Source: Actinomadura cremea
GTDB taxonomy: Bacteria; Actinomycetota; Actinomycetes; Streptosporangiales; Streptosporangiaceae
Direction of reading: 5' to 3'
NCBI RefSeq assembly: GCF_014648495.1
Contig: NZ_BMRF01000008.1
Location: 62,001 to 126,000 of the forward strand
DNA length: 64,000 nucleotides
Below are positions 57,440 through 64,000 of the stretch, piece by piece. The notes under the pieces are model-generated. The model saw nothing but the letters and a program-made list of their open reading frames with translations. It ran no database searches and was not told the origin of the DNA. Numbering within the stretch: position 1 is the first letter of the stretch; the number at the start of each line of letters is the position of its first letter. A program made the position numbers and the translations under genes.

Positions 57440-59914
57440 TCACCTCCGTTCCGGCTGCGGGACGCCGCCGCGCGGCGTCGGGTGCGGGGGCGTCGCGGGC
57501 GGCGGCACCGGCCGCGGCCCGGTCGTGGTCGATCCGTTCGGCGCGGCGTGCTGCGGGCCGCGCGCCCGTCCGGCGGGCGGGACGGGCGGGACGAGCGGGC
57601 CGCCCGGCGGCGGGCCCGCCGGTGCGCCGGGGCCGCCGCGGCGTCCGGCGGCGGTCGGGATCGGCTGCGGCATCGGCGCGGGCGGGGCGGCGTGCCGCCC
57701 CGCGACCGGCTGCCCGACGGGCGCGCCCCCCGGGACGGCGCCGACCGGGCCGCCCGCGGGAGCGCCCGGCGGTGCGGCCGCCGCACCGGCCGGGGCGGGC
57801 CCGGCGGGACGGCGCGGCAGGCTCCACACCTGCCGCTTCTCCATCGGCTGCTGGAGCTCGTACGGGTGGTGCCCGGCGCGGCCGATGCGCAGGCCGCCGT
57901 TGCGCGCCCGCAGCATCGAGAACAGCACCATCAGGAACACGCCCGCCCAGATCATGTTCATCGGGGTCAGGTAGCGCCGCGCCTTCATCCACAGCGACGC
58001 GGTGTCGGTCCAGCCGTCGGTGTTGTTGTCGTCCTCGGCGATGTCGCCGCTGGACCGGGACGTGCTGACCGCGCTCGTCCCCCGCCCCGCCAGGCTGTTG
58101 TTGCGGACCTCGGACCCGTCGGCGTCCCCGAGGAACGTGATGCCGTGCGCCGTCGCGCCCTTGATCACGTTCCCGGTCAGCTTCCCGGACGAGTCGCGCA
58201 GGTAGATGCCCGTGCGGGCGCCGACGATCGTGTTGCCGGCGAGGCTCGCGTCGGCGACGCCGTCGCGGACCGAGATGCCCTGCCGGACCTGCTCGGTGAG
58301 CTGGTTGCCGGAGATCTGCACCTCGGTGGCGCCCTCGCGGACGACGATGCCCATGTCGCCGCCGATGATCTTGCTGCTCTGCACCGACAGCTTGTGCCCG
58401 CCGAGCAGCTCGATGCCGTAGTGGCCGTTGCTCCTGGAGACGCTGTTGCTGATGGAGCTGCCGCCGAACGTCTGCAGGGACTCGCCGGACGCGGACGGCC
58501 CCTCGGCCAGCGCCGCGCCGTTCACGGTGAACCCGTTGTGCCCGTTGCCCTCGGCCGTGCTGTTGGTGACCCGGATCTTCTCGGTGGCCCGCGCCAGGAC
58601 GAACCCGTCGCCGCGGCTCCCGGTCACCGTCGTGTTCGCGATGTTGGCGTTCTTCGCGAACCGGTGCATGACGAGCCCGTCGACCAGGCTGTTCTCGATC
58701 CGGTTGTTGGTGATCTGCGACTGGTTCGAGCCGGAGACGAACAGCCCGAACGCGTTGCCGGTGATCGTGGCGTTGTCGATCGATCCGGTGACGAGGTCGG
58801 CGGCGGGCACGTGGGTCGCGGTGCCGCCCGGCTCCTGGATCTCGATGTCGCCGGGGCCGCCGCCACCGCCGCGGTTCTTGTTGCCCTCGAGCCGCTCCTC
58901 CTTGCGCTGGTGCCGCTCCTCCTTGGTGTAGCGCTTGTACTCGCTCTGCGGCCGGTCGGTGCCGGTGAGGGCGATGCCGCCCGTCCGTCCGCTCCAGAAG
59001 CCGAGGTGGGAGACCTTGGCGTGCTTGGCGTGGAACTCGCCGCCGACCGCGCGGAGGTAGGCGCGCCCGTCGGCGGTCTCGGTGTCGGGCCGGTTCGTCC
59101 GCGGGTCCCAGCTGGTGATCTGCACCGGGTTCTGCTCGGTGCCCTCGATGCTGATCTTGCCGCCGAAGCTGACGATCGACGCGAACGCGCCGGGCAGGCT
59201 GCCCATCCGCAGGACGAGCGGGCCGTCGGCGTTCTTGAGCGACAGCTCCGCCCCGTCGGCGACGTACACCGGGATGCCCAGCAGGTACGAGCCGTCCGGC
59301 AGCCGCTTGAAGTACTTGCCGCCGTACTTGGCCAGGTCGGCGACCGTGTACGCCTGGCCGACGTTGGGCAGGACCAGCGTCTTGCCGTGGCTGGAGCCGA
59401 AGATCTGCGGCTGCTTCCACTGCCCGGTGGCCTGGCCGCCGATCTGCAGGATCGCCGTCAGGACGGACCGGATCTGCAGGATCCGCTGGTCCTCCTGGTC
59501 GACGAGCGCGGCCTGCGGGTTGGCCTCACCGGCCGGCTGCCCGGCCCGTTGCTGGGCGCCCTGCTGCGCGCCCTGCTGCGCGCCTTGCTGGGCCCCCTGC
59601 TGCTGAGCGCCCTGCTGTCCGTTCTGCTGACCGCCCTGGCCCTGGCCCTGGCCTTGGCCCTGGGCCGGTTGCGTGGGCTGACCCTGAGCCGGCTGGGTGG
59701 GCTGTCCCTGCGCCGGTTGAGTCGGCTGCCCCTGGGCGGGTTGCGTCGGCTGCCCCTGCGTGGGCTGGGGCGTCGGCGCGGCGTGCGCGGGGGCCGCGAG
59801 GAGGAGGGCGGGCAGGCCGAGCGCGAGGCCGGCCGCCGCCGTCCGCGGGCCGCGCCTGCGCGGGCCGGGCGGACGCGCCTTGGGCGTCCGCGGTCCGGGG
59901 GGAGGAAGGGTCAC
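57440..59914 (-). CDS. Large membrane beta-helix protein D with Gln/Pro-rich repeat region
   Basis: An 824-residue protein: a signal sequence (about residues 25-46, ending AAPAHAA), a low-complexity region of PTQPAQGQ and QGAQ repeats (about 48-125), a short helical segment, the beta-helix (about 150-640) with RFAKNANIANTTVTGSRGDG, and a membrane helix (MNMIWAGVFLMVLFSML, about 650-668). A proline- and glycine-rich cytoplasmic tail of about 150 residues completes it. It is a clear paralogue of protein C. The GTG start at 59912-59914 lies 2 bp after the GT2 stop. The role is probably polymer modification next to the synthase. Confidence 0.85.
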   Translation of the reverse strand: MTLPPPGPRTPKARPPGPRRRGPRTAAAGLALGLPALLLAAPAHAAPTPQPTQGQPTQPAQGQPTQPAQGQPTQPAQGQPTQPAQGQGQGQGQGGQQNGQQGAQQQGAQQGAQQGAQQGAQQRAGQPAGEANPQAALVDQEDQRILQIRSVLTAILQIGGQATGQWKQPQIFGSSHGKTLVLPNVGQAYTVADLAKYGGKYFKRLPDGSYLLGIPVYVADGAELSLKNADGPLVLRMGSLPGAFASIVSFGGKISIEGTEQNPVQITSWDPRTNRPDTETADGRAYLRAVGGEFHAKHAKVSHLGFWSGRTGGIALTGTDRPQSEYKRYTKEERHQRKEERLEGNKNRGGGGGPGDIEIQEPGGTATHVPAADLVTGSIDNATITGNAFGLFVSGSNQSQITNNRIENSLVDGLVMHRFAKNANIANTTVTGSRGDGFVLARATEKIRVTNSTAEGNGHNGFTVNGAALAEGPSASGESLQTFGGSSISNSVSRSNGHYGIELLGGHKLSVQSSKIIGGDMGIVVREGATEVQISGNQLTEQVRQGISVRDGVADASLAGNTIVGARTGIYLRDSSGKLTGNVIKGATAHGITFLGDADGSEVRNNSLAGRGTSAVSTSRSSGDIAEDDNNTDGWTDTASLWMKARRYLTPMNMIWAGVFLMVLFSMLRARNGGLRIGRAGHHPYELQQPMEKRQVWSLPRRPAGPAPAGAAAAPPGAPAGGPVGAVPGGAPVGQPVAGRHAAPPAPMPQPIPTAAGRRGGPGAPAGPPPGGPLVPPVPPAGRARGPQHAAPNGSTTTGPRPVPPPATPPHPTPRGGVPQPERR
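59540..59773 (-). repeat. Tandem repeats coding PTQPAQGQ and QGAQ
   Basis: In-frame repeats inside gene D: about four copies of a 24-bp unit (PTQPAQGQ), then a GQ run and a series of 12-15-bp QGAQ(Q) units. The copy number can vary without frameshift. Confidence 0.85.
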
Positions 59915-59916
59915 CG

Positions 59917-61185
59917 TCAGCCCACTCCCTGCAGCGAGCTCGCGCTCTGCCCGGCGCCGCCGACCTGGTCGGCGGAGCGGGTCAGCCAGCCCTGCTTGTT
60001 CATGGTGATGAAGGCGTACAGCTTGATCGGCAGCGAGATGCCGATGACCACGAGCACGGTCAGCGGCAGCAGCAGGATCTCCTTCGGGTGGCGCTTGAGG
60101 TGCGACCAGCCGCGGACGCCGCGGCCGAACAGCACCCAGCCGATCGCCAGCGCGATGCCGACGGGGTGCAGGTTGTCCAGGATCCGGCTGAAGATGAGGT
60201 AGGCGAGCGTGACGCCCATGGTCACGGGGGTCAGCAGGATCTGCAGCACGGTGACCTTGGTGACGAACGGGGTCTTCCACAGCCAGCCCTTCCACAGGGC
60301 GGTGAGGTAGCAGCGGTAGGAGTTGCGGCTCCACCGGATGCGCTGCTTGAAGAAGGCGCGGAAGGAGTCGGGGAACATGGAGATGGCGCGCGCGGACGAC
60401 TGGTGCACGGTCTTGTAGCCCTGCGACAGCGTCAGCCAGGTGAGGCGGCCGTCGTCGCCGGCGATGCAGCGGCGGCCGAGGAAGAACTCGTTCTCCAGGT
60501 TCTCCACCACGGGGAGGACGACCGAGCGGCGGTAGGCGGCCGTCCGGCCGGACAGGCACGCGACGCCGCCCTTGGAGCCCATCGCGGGGACGTAGTCGTA
60601 GTAGCGCAGGTTGACCAGCCAGTCGGCGATCCGGCGCCACACGCTCGTCTCGCGCTGGAAGACGTTCTGCTGGGTGCCGACGCCGCCGACCTGCGGGTCC
60701 TCGAAGGGCATCTGGACGGCGTCCAGCAGGCCGGGCTGCCACCAGGTGTCGGAGTCGGCGAACACGATGATCTCGCCACGGGCGGCGCGGATGCCGACGC
60801 CGAGCGCCGACCGCTTGCCCGAGTGCTCGTAGACCAGCACGTGGACGCGCGGGTCGGTGACCTGCGCCAGCCGGCGGTGCCCCTCGGTGTCGCCGACGTC
60901 GATCACGATGATGATCTCGCTCGGGTTCTGCGCGAGCCAGCTGTCCAGGCAGCGCATCATGATCTCCGGGTCCTCGCGGTACGAGGGGACCACCACGGAG
61001 ACGGTCGTGCGGAAATTGTTCACGACCGGCTTGTCCATGCGGGAGAGGATCACCCGGTAGAGCCAGAGCCCCCAGACCAGAAGCCCCGCGAACCCCAGCG
61101 GGACGAAGTCTCTCCAGTCGCCGCTGGAGAACGCCCCCGTTATCGAACTCCAGGCATCATTGAGCCACCCCGTGACAGACGACAA
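59917..61185 (-). CDS. Processive glycosyltransferase family 2 (hyaluronan/cellulose-synthase-like)
   Basis: A 422-residue membrane polysaccharide synthase: one membrane helix (about residues 27-47), a cytosolic GT2 domain and about three C-terminal helices (310-330, 340-357, 370-390). TVSVVVPSYREDPEIMMRCL starts the GT-A fold, ADSD (143-146) is the metal/UDP-binding DxD, GDDGR (243-247) gives the catalytic acid and QRIRW (281-285) is the Q(Q/R)xRW motif of processive enzymes. There is no PilZ domain. The TTG start at 61183-61185 has AGGAAGGA upstream. It is the first gene of the operon. A uronic-acid-containing polymer is inferred from the dehydrogenase gene. Confidence 0.92.
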   Translation of the reverse strand: MSSVTGWLNDAWSSITGAFSSGDWRDFVPLGFAGLLVWGLWLYRVILSRMDKPVVNNFRTTVSVVVPSYREDPEIMMRCLDSWLAQNPSEIIIVIDVGDTEGHRRLAQVTDPRVHVLVYEHSGKRSALGVGIRAARGEIIVFADSDTWWQPGLLDAVQMPFEDPQVGGVGTQQNVFQRETSVWRRIADWLVNLRYYDYVPAMGSKGGVACLSGRTAAYRRSVVLPVVENLENEFFLGRRCIAGDDGRLTWLTLSQGYKTVHQSSARAISMFPDSFRAFFKQRIRWSRNSYRCYLTALWKGWLWKTPFVTKVTVLQILLTPVTMGVTLAYLIFSRILDNLHPVGIALAIGWVLFGRGVRGWSHLKRHPKEILLLPLTVLVVIGISLPIKLYAFITMNKQGWLTRSADQVGGAGQSASSLQGVG

Positions 61186-61322
61186 TTCCAGTCCTTCCTC
61201 TCCTCGGGCTCCGGGGGAGAACCCGCAGACCCTTGCGACCCCGTGCCACCCCAAGTAAGAGGGACGAGGGCCCCTATTGGTTCACGTTTGCCAGATCCGG
61301 TCATAGTCGTCCGCAACGCCGG

Positions 61323-61352
61323 AGTGGTAGCCGCGTGCCCCGGTTCTGTCAA
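61323..61352 (-). promoter_or_regulatory. Promoter candidate for the exopolysaccharide operon
   Basis: On the minus strand TTGACA (61347-61352) stands 17 bp before TACCAC (61324-61329), a perfect -35 with a weak -10. Transcription would start near 61316 and leave a leader of about 130 nt before TTG 61185. Confidence 0.45.
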
Positions 61353-61643
61353 GGGTTCGGCGAGGATCGTTCCGAAAGCGATGCTCCGGTCGGGTGCTCG
61401 TCGACCGGGGGACATGATTCTGAAACGCCCAACCATGAGTTGACCAGGCTGTTGAGGGCGAAAAGTCCCTTTTGTTCCGAAATGTTCGTTTTGATGTACT
61501 GCTTGGTAACGGAGTTGCACCGTTCATGTGAGTTGCGTCACCTTGTAGACCCGATGGTAAGGCACATGTGGCCCGCGTCCCGTACATAGGCGGATTCCTG
61601 GTGCTTGTCACTGGTTACCAGCGGGTAGCATGATGTTGAGTTA

Positions 61644-61667
61644 CCGACCAGTACACCGACCAGTACG
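61644..61667. promoter_or_regulatory. Tandem operator-like repeat before the FadE5-like gene
   Basis: ACCGACCAGTAC is repeated twice without a gap at 61644-61655 and 61656-61667, 47 bp before the start codon. It resembles half-sites of TetR-type fatty-acid regulators. Confidence 0.5.
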
Positions 61668-61714
61668 TCAAGTGCGGGGCCGTCGGCAGCCCGCCGAGCC
61701 GAACGGAGTCTCGA

Positions 61715-63550
61715 ATGGGGCACTACAAGAGCAACCTCCGGGACCTGGAGTTCAACCTCTTCGAGGTGTTCAGGCGCCAGGACCTCCTCGGAAGCGGCCC
61801 GTACGCGGAGCTGGACGAGGACACCGTGCGCAGCATCCTCGACGAGGTGAACCGCCTCGCCGAGGGCCCGATCGCCGCCTCCTTCGAGGACGCCGACCGC
61901 CACCCGCCGGTGTTCGACCCGGCCGCCGGCACCGTGACCATGCCGGAGAGCTTCAAGAAGAGCTACCAGGCGTGGATGGACGCCGAGTGGTACCGCCTCG
62001 ACCTCGTGCCCGAGTTCGGCGGCAGCGGCGCTCCCCGCTCGCTGACCTGGGCCGTCGCCGAGCAGGTCCTGGGCGCCAACCCGGCCGTCTACATGTTCTC
62101 CTCCGGCCCCGGCTTCGCCCAGATCCTGTGGCAGATCGGCACGCCCGAGCAGAAGCGGTTCGCCGAGCTGGCCCTCGAGCGGCAGTGGGGCGCGACGATG
62201 GTGCTGACCGAGCCCGACGCGGGCTCGGACGTCGGCGCGGGCCGCGCCAAGGCCGTCCGGCAGTCGGACGGGACGTGGCACATCGAGGGCGTCAAGCGGT
62301 TCATCACCTCGGCCGAGCACGACATGTCCGAGAACGTGTTCCACCTGGTGCTGGCCCGCCCCGAGGGTGCCGGCCCCGGCACCAAGGGCCTGTCGATGTT
62401 CCTGGTGCCCAAGTACATGGTCGACATCGAGACCGGTGAGCTGGGCGAGCGCAACGGCGCCTACGTCACCAACGTCGAGAAGAAGATGGGCCTCAAGGTC
62501 TCCACCACCTGCGAGCTGACCTTCGGCGAGAAGCACCCCGCCGTCGGCTACCTCGTCGGCGACGTCCACGAGGGCATCAAGCAGATGTTCCTCGTCATCG
62601 AGTACGCCCGCATGATGGTCGGCACGAAGGCGATCGCCACCCTCTCCACCGGCTACCTCAACGCGCTCGAGTACGCCAAGGAGCGCGTGCAGGGCGCCGA
62701 CATGACGCAGATGACCGACAAGACGGCCCCGCGCGTCACGATCACGCACCACCCGGACGTCCGGCGCAGCCTCCTCACGCAGAAGGCGTACGCCGAGGGC
62801 ATGCGGGCGCTCGTCCTGCTCACCGCCTCCTACCAGGACGACGTGCAGATCGCCCAGCACGAGGGCCGCAAGGACGAGCGGGCCGAGAAGATCAACGACC
62901 TGCTGCTCCCGATCGTCAAGGGCTTCGGCTCCGAGCGCGCCTACGCCCTGCTCGGCGCCGAGTCGCTGCAGACCCTCGGCGGCTCCGGCTTCCTGCAGGA
63001 GTACCCGATCGAGCAGTACATCCGCGACTCCAAGATCGACACCCTGTACGAGGGCACCACCGCCATCCAGGGCCAGGACCTGTTCTTCCGGAAGATCCTC
63101 CGGGACAACGGCGAGACCCTGAAGGCCCTCGCGGGCGAGATCAGCGCGTTCACCGAGAGCGACGCCGGCAACGGTCGCCTCAAGAACGAGCGCGCCGCCC
63201 TCGCCCGCGCCCTCGACGACGTCCAGGGCATCCTGAACCCGATGGTCGGGTGGGCCCTCGCGTCCATGGAGAACCCGAAGGAGCTGTACAAGGTCGGCCT
63301 GAACTCCAGCCGCCTGCTGCTCGGCCTCGGCGACCTGATCGTCGGCTGGCTGCTCTGCCGCCAGGCCGAGGTCGCCCTGACCGCCCTCGGCGGCGGCGAC
63401 GTCTCCGACTCCGACACGGCGTTCTACAACGGCAAGGTCGCCGCCGCGCAGTTCTTCTGCCAGACCGTCCTGCCGCGCCTCGCCGCGGACCGCGCGGTCA
63501 CCGAGGCCACCACCCTGGACGCCATGGAGCTGGCCGAAGAGTCCTTCTGA
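61715..63550 (+). CDS. Long acyl-CoA dehydrogenase, FadE5-like
   Basis: A 611-residue FAD-dependent acyl-CoA dehydrogenase, the same length as mycobacterial FadE5. An N-terminal extension ([20 protein letters not shown]) precedes the core. [20 protein letters not shown] and [14 protein letters not shown] bind FAD and substrate, [19 protein letters not shown] carries the catalytic glutamate, and a helical C-terminal domain of about 130 residues follows. FadE5 acts broadly on saturated acyl-CoAs. GGAG stands before ATG 61715. A tandem 12-bp repeat upstream suggests TetR-type control. It is a single gene ended by a strong hairpin. Confidence 0.93.
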   Translation: MGHYKSNLRDLEFNLFEVFRRQDLLGSGPYAELDEDTVRSILDEVNRLAEGPIAASFEDADRHPPVFDPAAGTVTMPESFKKSYQAWMDAEWYRLDLVPEFGGSGAPRSLTWAVAEQVLGANPAVYMFSSGPGFAQILWQIGTPEQKRFAELALERQWGATMVLTEPDAGSDVGAGRAKAVRQSDGTWHIEGVKRFITSAEHDMSENVFHLVLARPEGAGPGTKGLSMFLVPKYMVDIETGELGERNGAYVTNVEKKMGLKVSTTCELTFGEKHPAVGYLVGDVHEGIKQMFLVIEYARMMVGTKAIATLSTGYLNALEYAKERVQGADMTQMTDKTAPRVTITHHPDVRRSLLTQKAYAEGMRALVLLTASYQDDVQIAQHEGRKDERAEKINDLLLPIVKGFGSERAYALLGAESLQTLGGSGFLQEYPIEQYIRDSKIDTLYEGTTAIQGQDLFFRKILRDNGETLKALAGEISAFTESDAGNGRLKNERAALARALDDVQGILNPMVGWALASMENPKELYKVGLNSSRLLLGLGDLIVGWLLCRQAEVALTALGGGDVSDSDTAFYNGKVAAAQFFCQTVLPRLAADRAVTEATTLDAMELAEESF

Positions 63551-63621
63551 CACCGGCCTCCGACACGCCGGGGGAGGCCCCCTCGACCTCGCACCTCGAC
63601 CGGGCCGCCTCCCGCGGCCGG

Positions 63622-63669
63622 GCAGCGGCCCCCGCCACCGGACCCCACCGCCGTGGCGGGGGCCGCTGC
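63622..63669 (+). terminator. 17-bp hairpin terminator after the FadE5-like gene
   Basis: A perfect 17-bp GC stem (63622-63638 with 63653-63669) and 14-nt loop, 72 bp beyond the stop codon and before the next gene on the same strand. Confidence 0.8.
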
Positions 63670-63736
63670 GCGTCCGGTGCCCGGACCGCTACCGTAAGCC
63701 TCGACCTCCCGCTCCCCCCGACCGACCGGAGAGCAG

Positions 63737-64000
63737 ATGCGCGCCCCAACGAGCGTCCCCCTCGCCGCGTTCCTCGCCGGGCTGCTGCTCGCGACCGGAT
63801 GCTCCGACTCCGGTGACGCGGAGGGGAGCGAGTCCCCCGAGCCCTCGGCGGAGGGGACGAGCGCGCCGGCCGCCCAGCCCGGCAAGCTCCTCAGGGAGGG
63901 CTGGTTCGGCGACGCCGCACTGCACGCCCGCGTCGAGATCACGGGCGTCCAGCGGCAGGGCGCCACGTCCGTCCTGAGCTACACGGTGACGTCCCTGGAC
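63737..64000 (+). CDS. Putative lipoprotein, 3' part missing at window edge
   Basis: The first 88 residues of an exported lipoprotein. The signal peptide MRAPTSVPLAAFLAGLLLAT ends in the lipobox LLATGC, followed by an acidic Ser/Glu/Pro-rich linker (about residues 22-48) and the start of a beta-rich domain (LHARVEITGVQRQGATSVLS). GGAGAG precedes ATG 63737 by 3 nt. The gene runs off the right edge and I do not recognise the family from this part. Confidence 0.75.
   Translation, partial: MRAPTSVPLAAFLAGLLLATGCSDSGDAEGSESPEPSAEGTSAPAAQPGKLLREGWFGDAALHARVEITGVQRQGATSVLSYTVTSLD

Larger units (their letters stand above)
61186..61714. other. 529-bp divergent non-coding region
   Basis: The only stretch of more than 300 bp without a gene. 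It is AT-richer than its surroundings and separates the leftward exopolysaccharide operon from the rightward FadE5-like gene. It contains a promoter candidate for the operon (61323-61352), a leader of about 130 nt with several GC hairpins before the GT2 start, and a tandem 12-bp repeat near the FadE5-like gene. I see no protein-coding or known RNA gene in it. Confidence 0.7.

Noticed and set aside
61186-61330. Possible cyclic-dinucleotide riboswitch in the exopolysaccharide leader
   Set aside because: A GGCAAAC stretch is present on the minus strand, but the remaining conserved parts of the c-di-GMP-I motif are missing and no c-di-AMP pattern is visible.
1-64000. tRNA genes, CRISPR arrays, insertion sequences, phage genes or a PKS/NRPS cluster
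   Set aside because: None was found on either strand; the repeats seen are short tandem or inverted repeats without array structure, and no transposase or integrase is present.

Overview
The window is very GC-rich chromosomal DNA from a filamentous actinomycete. Actinomadura or a near relative in the Streptosporangiales is my best guess. The reasons are the codon bias, frequent GTG and TTG starts, a WhiB regulator, a short SepF-like protein, a DUF397 protein, ECF sigma factor and PadR/HAAS pairs, RsbU/RsbW-type partner-switching proteins and a mycobacteria-like ppk-mutT1 gene order. I see no tRNA, rRNA, CRISPR array, insertion sequence or phage gene.

Layout. 1-5.3 kb: the end of a DUF418 membrane protein, a receptor-type Ser/Thr kinase, and a divergent GntR/CoA-transferase versus HMG-CoA-lyase-like locus. 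5.3-12.4 kb: a TetR/MMPL exporter pair with two clear operators, a cyanase plus FNT-channel pair, a PadR/HAAS pair and an HD-domain hydrolase. 12.4-18.3 kb: a DUF397 protein, a membrane-anchored NB-ARC/TPR STAND protein, a decayed erythromycin-esterase gene, a helix-turn-helix regulator, a hydrolase and a CPBP protease. 18.3-25.7 kb: a divergent catabolic island (APH-type kinase fused to a DUF6285-like tail, NTF2-like protein, TetR // acyl-CoA ligase, VOC protein, CMD protein, acyl-CoA dehydrogenase, SMP-30 lactonase). Its gene set fits breakdown of a lactone or 4-hydroxy acid through a phosphorylated acyl-CoA. 25.8-35.5 kb: cell-wall and signalling genes (SepF-like, RsbW-like, exported protein ending in LPVTG, L,D-transpeptidase, MarR, two SpoIIE-type phosphatases, response regulator, histidine kinase, ECF sigma factor with CU044_5270 partner). 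36-40.7 kb: a polyphosphate module (PPK, Nudix/phosphatase, CYTH-CHAD). 40.9-51.5 kb: assorted genes (ester-cyclase-like, L12-like repeat protein, TauE, WhiB, GNAT, quinone oxidoreductase, rhomboid, two-component pair, SDR, beta-helix membrane protein, Spo0M, SMR exporter, Imm-5-like protein). 51.6-61.2 kb: one minus-strand exopolysaccharide locus made of a processive GT2 synthase, two large membrane-anchored beta-helix proteins, two smaller membrane-anchored beta-helix paralogues and a UDP-sugar dehydrogenase. 61.7-64 kb: a FadE5-like acyl-CoA dehydrogenase and the start of a lipoprotein gene.

The two parts most likely to hold something undescribed are the exopolysaccharide locus and the kinase/ACAD/lactonase island. 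In the first, the dehydrogenase would supply a uronic-acid nucleotide sugar, the GT2 enzyme would polymerise and export it, and four beta-helix proteins would modify the chain outside the membrane. Regulation can be read from the DNA at several places: paired palindromes between tetR and mmpL, an operator in front of padR, GntR boxes flanking the CoA-transferase/lyase divergence, a PHO-box-like repeat in front of ppk, tandem GTAGTACTACAA boxes in front of whiB, and a tandem 12-bp repeat in front of the FadE5-like gene.
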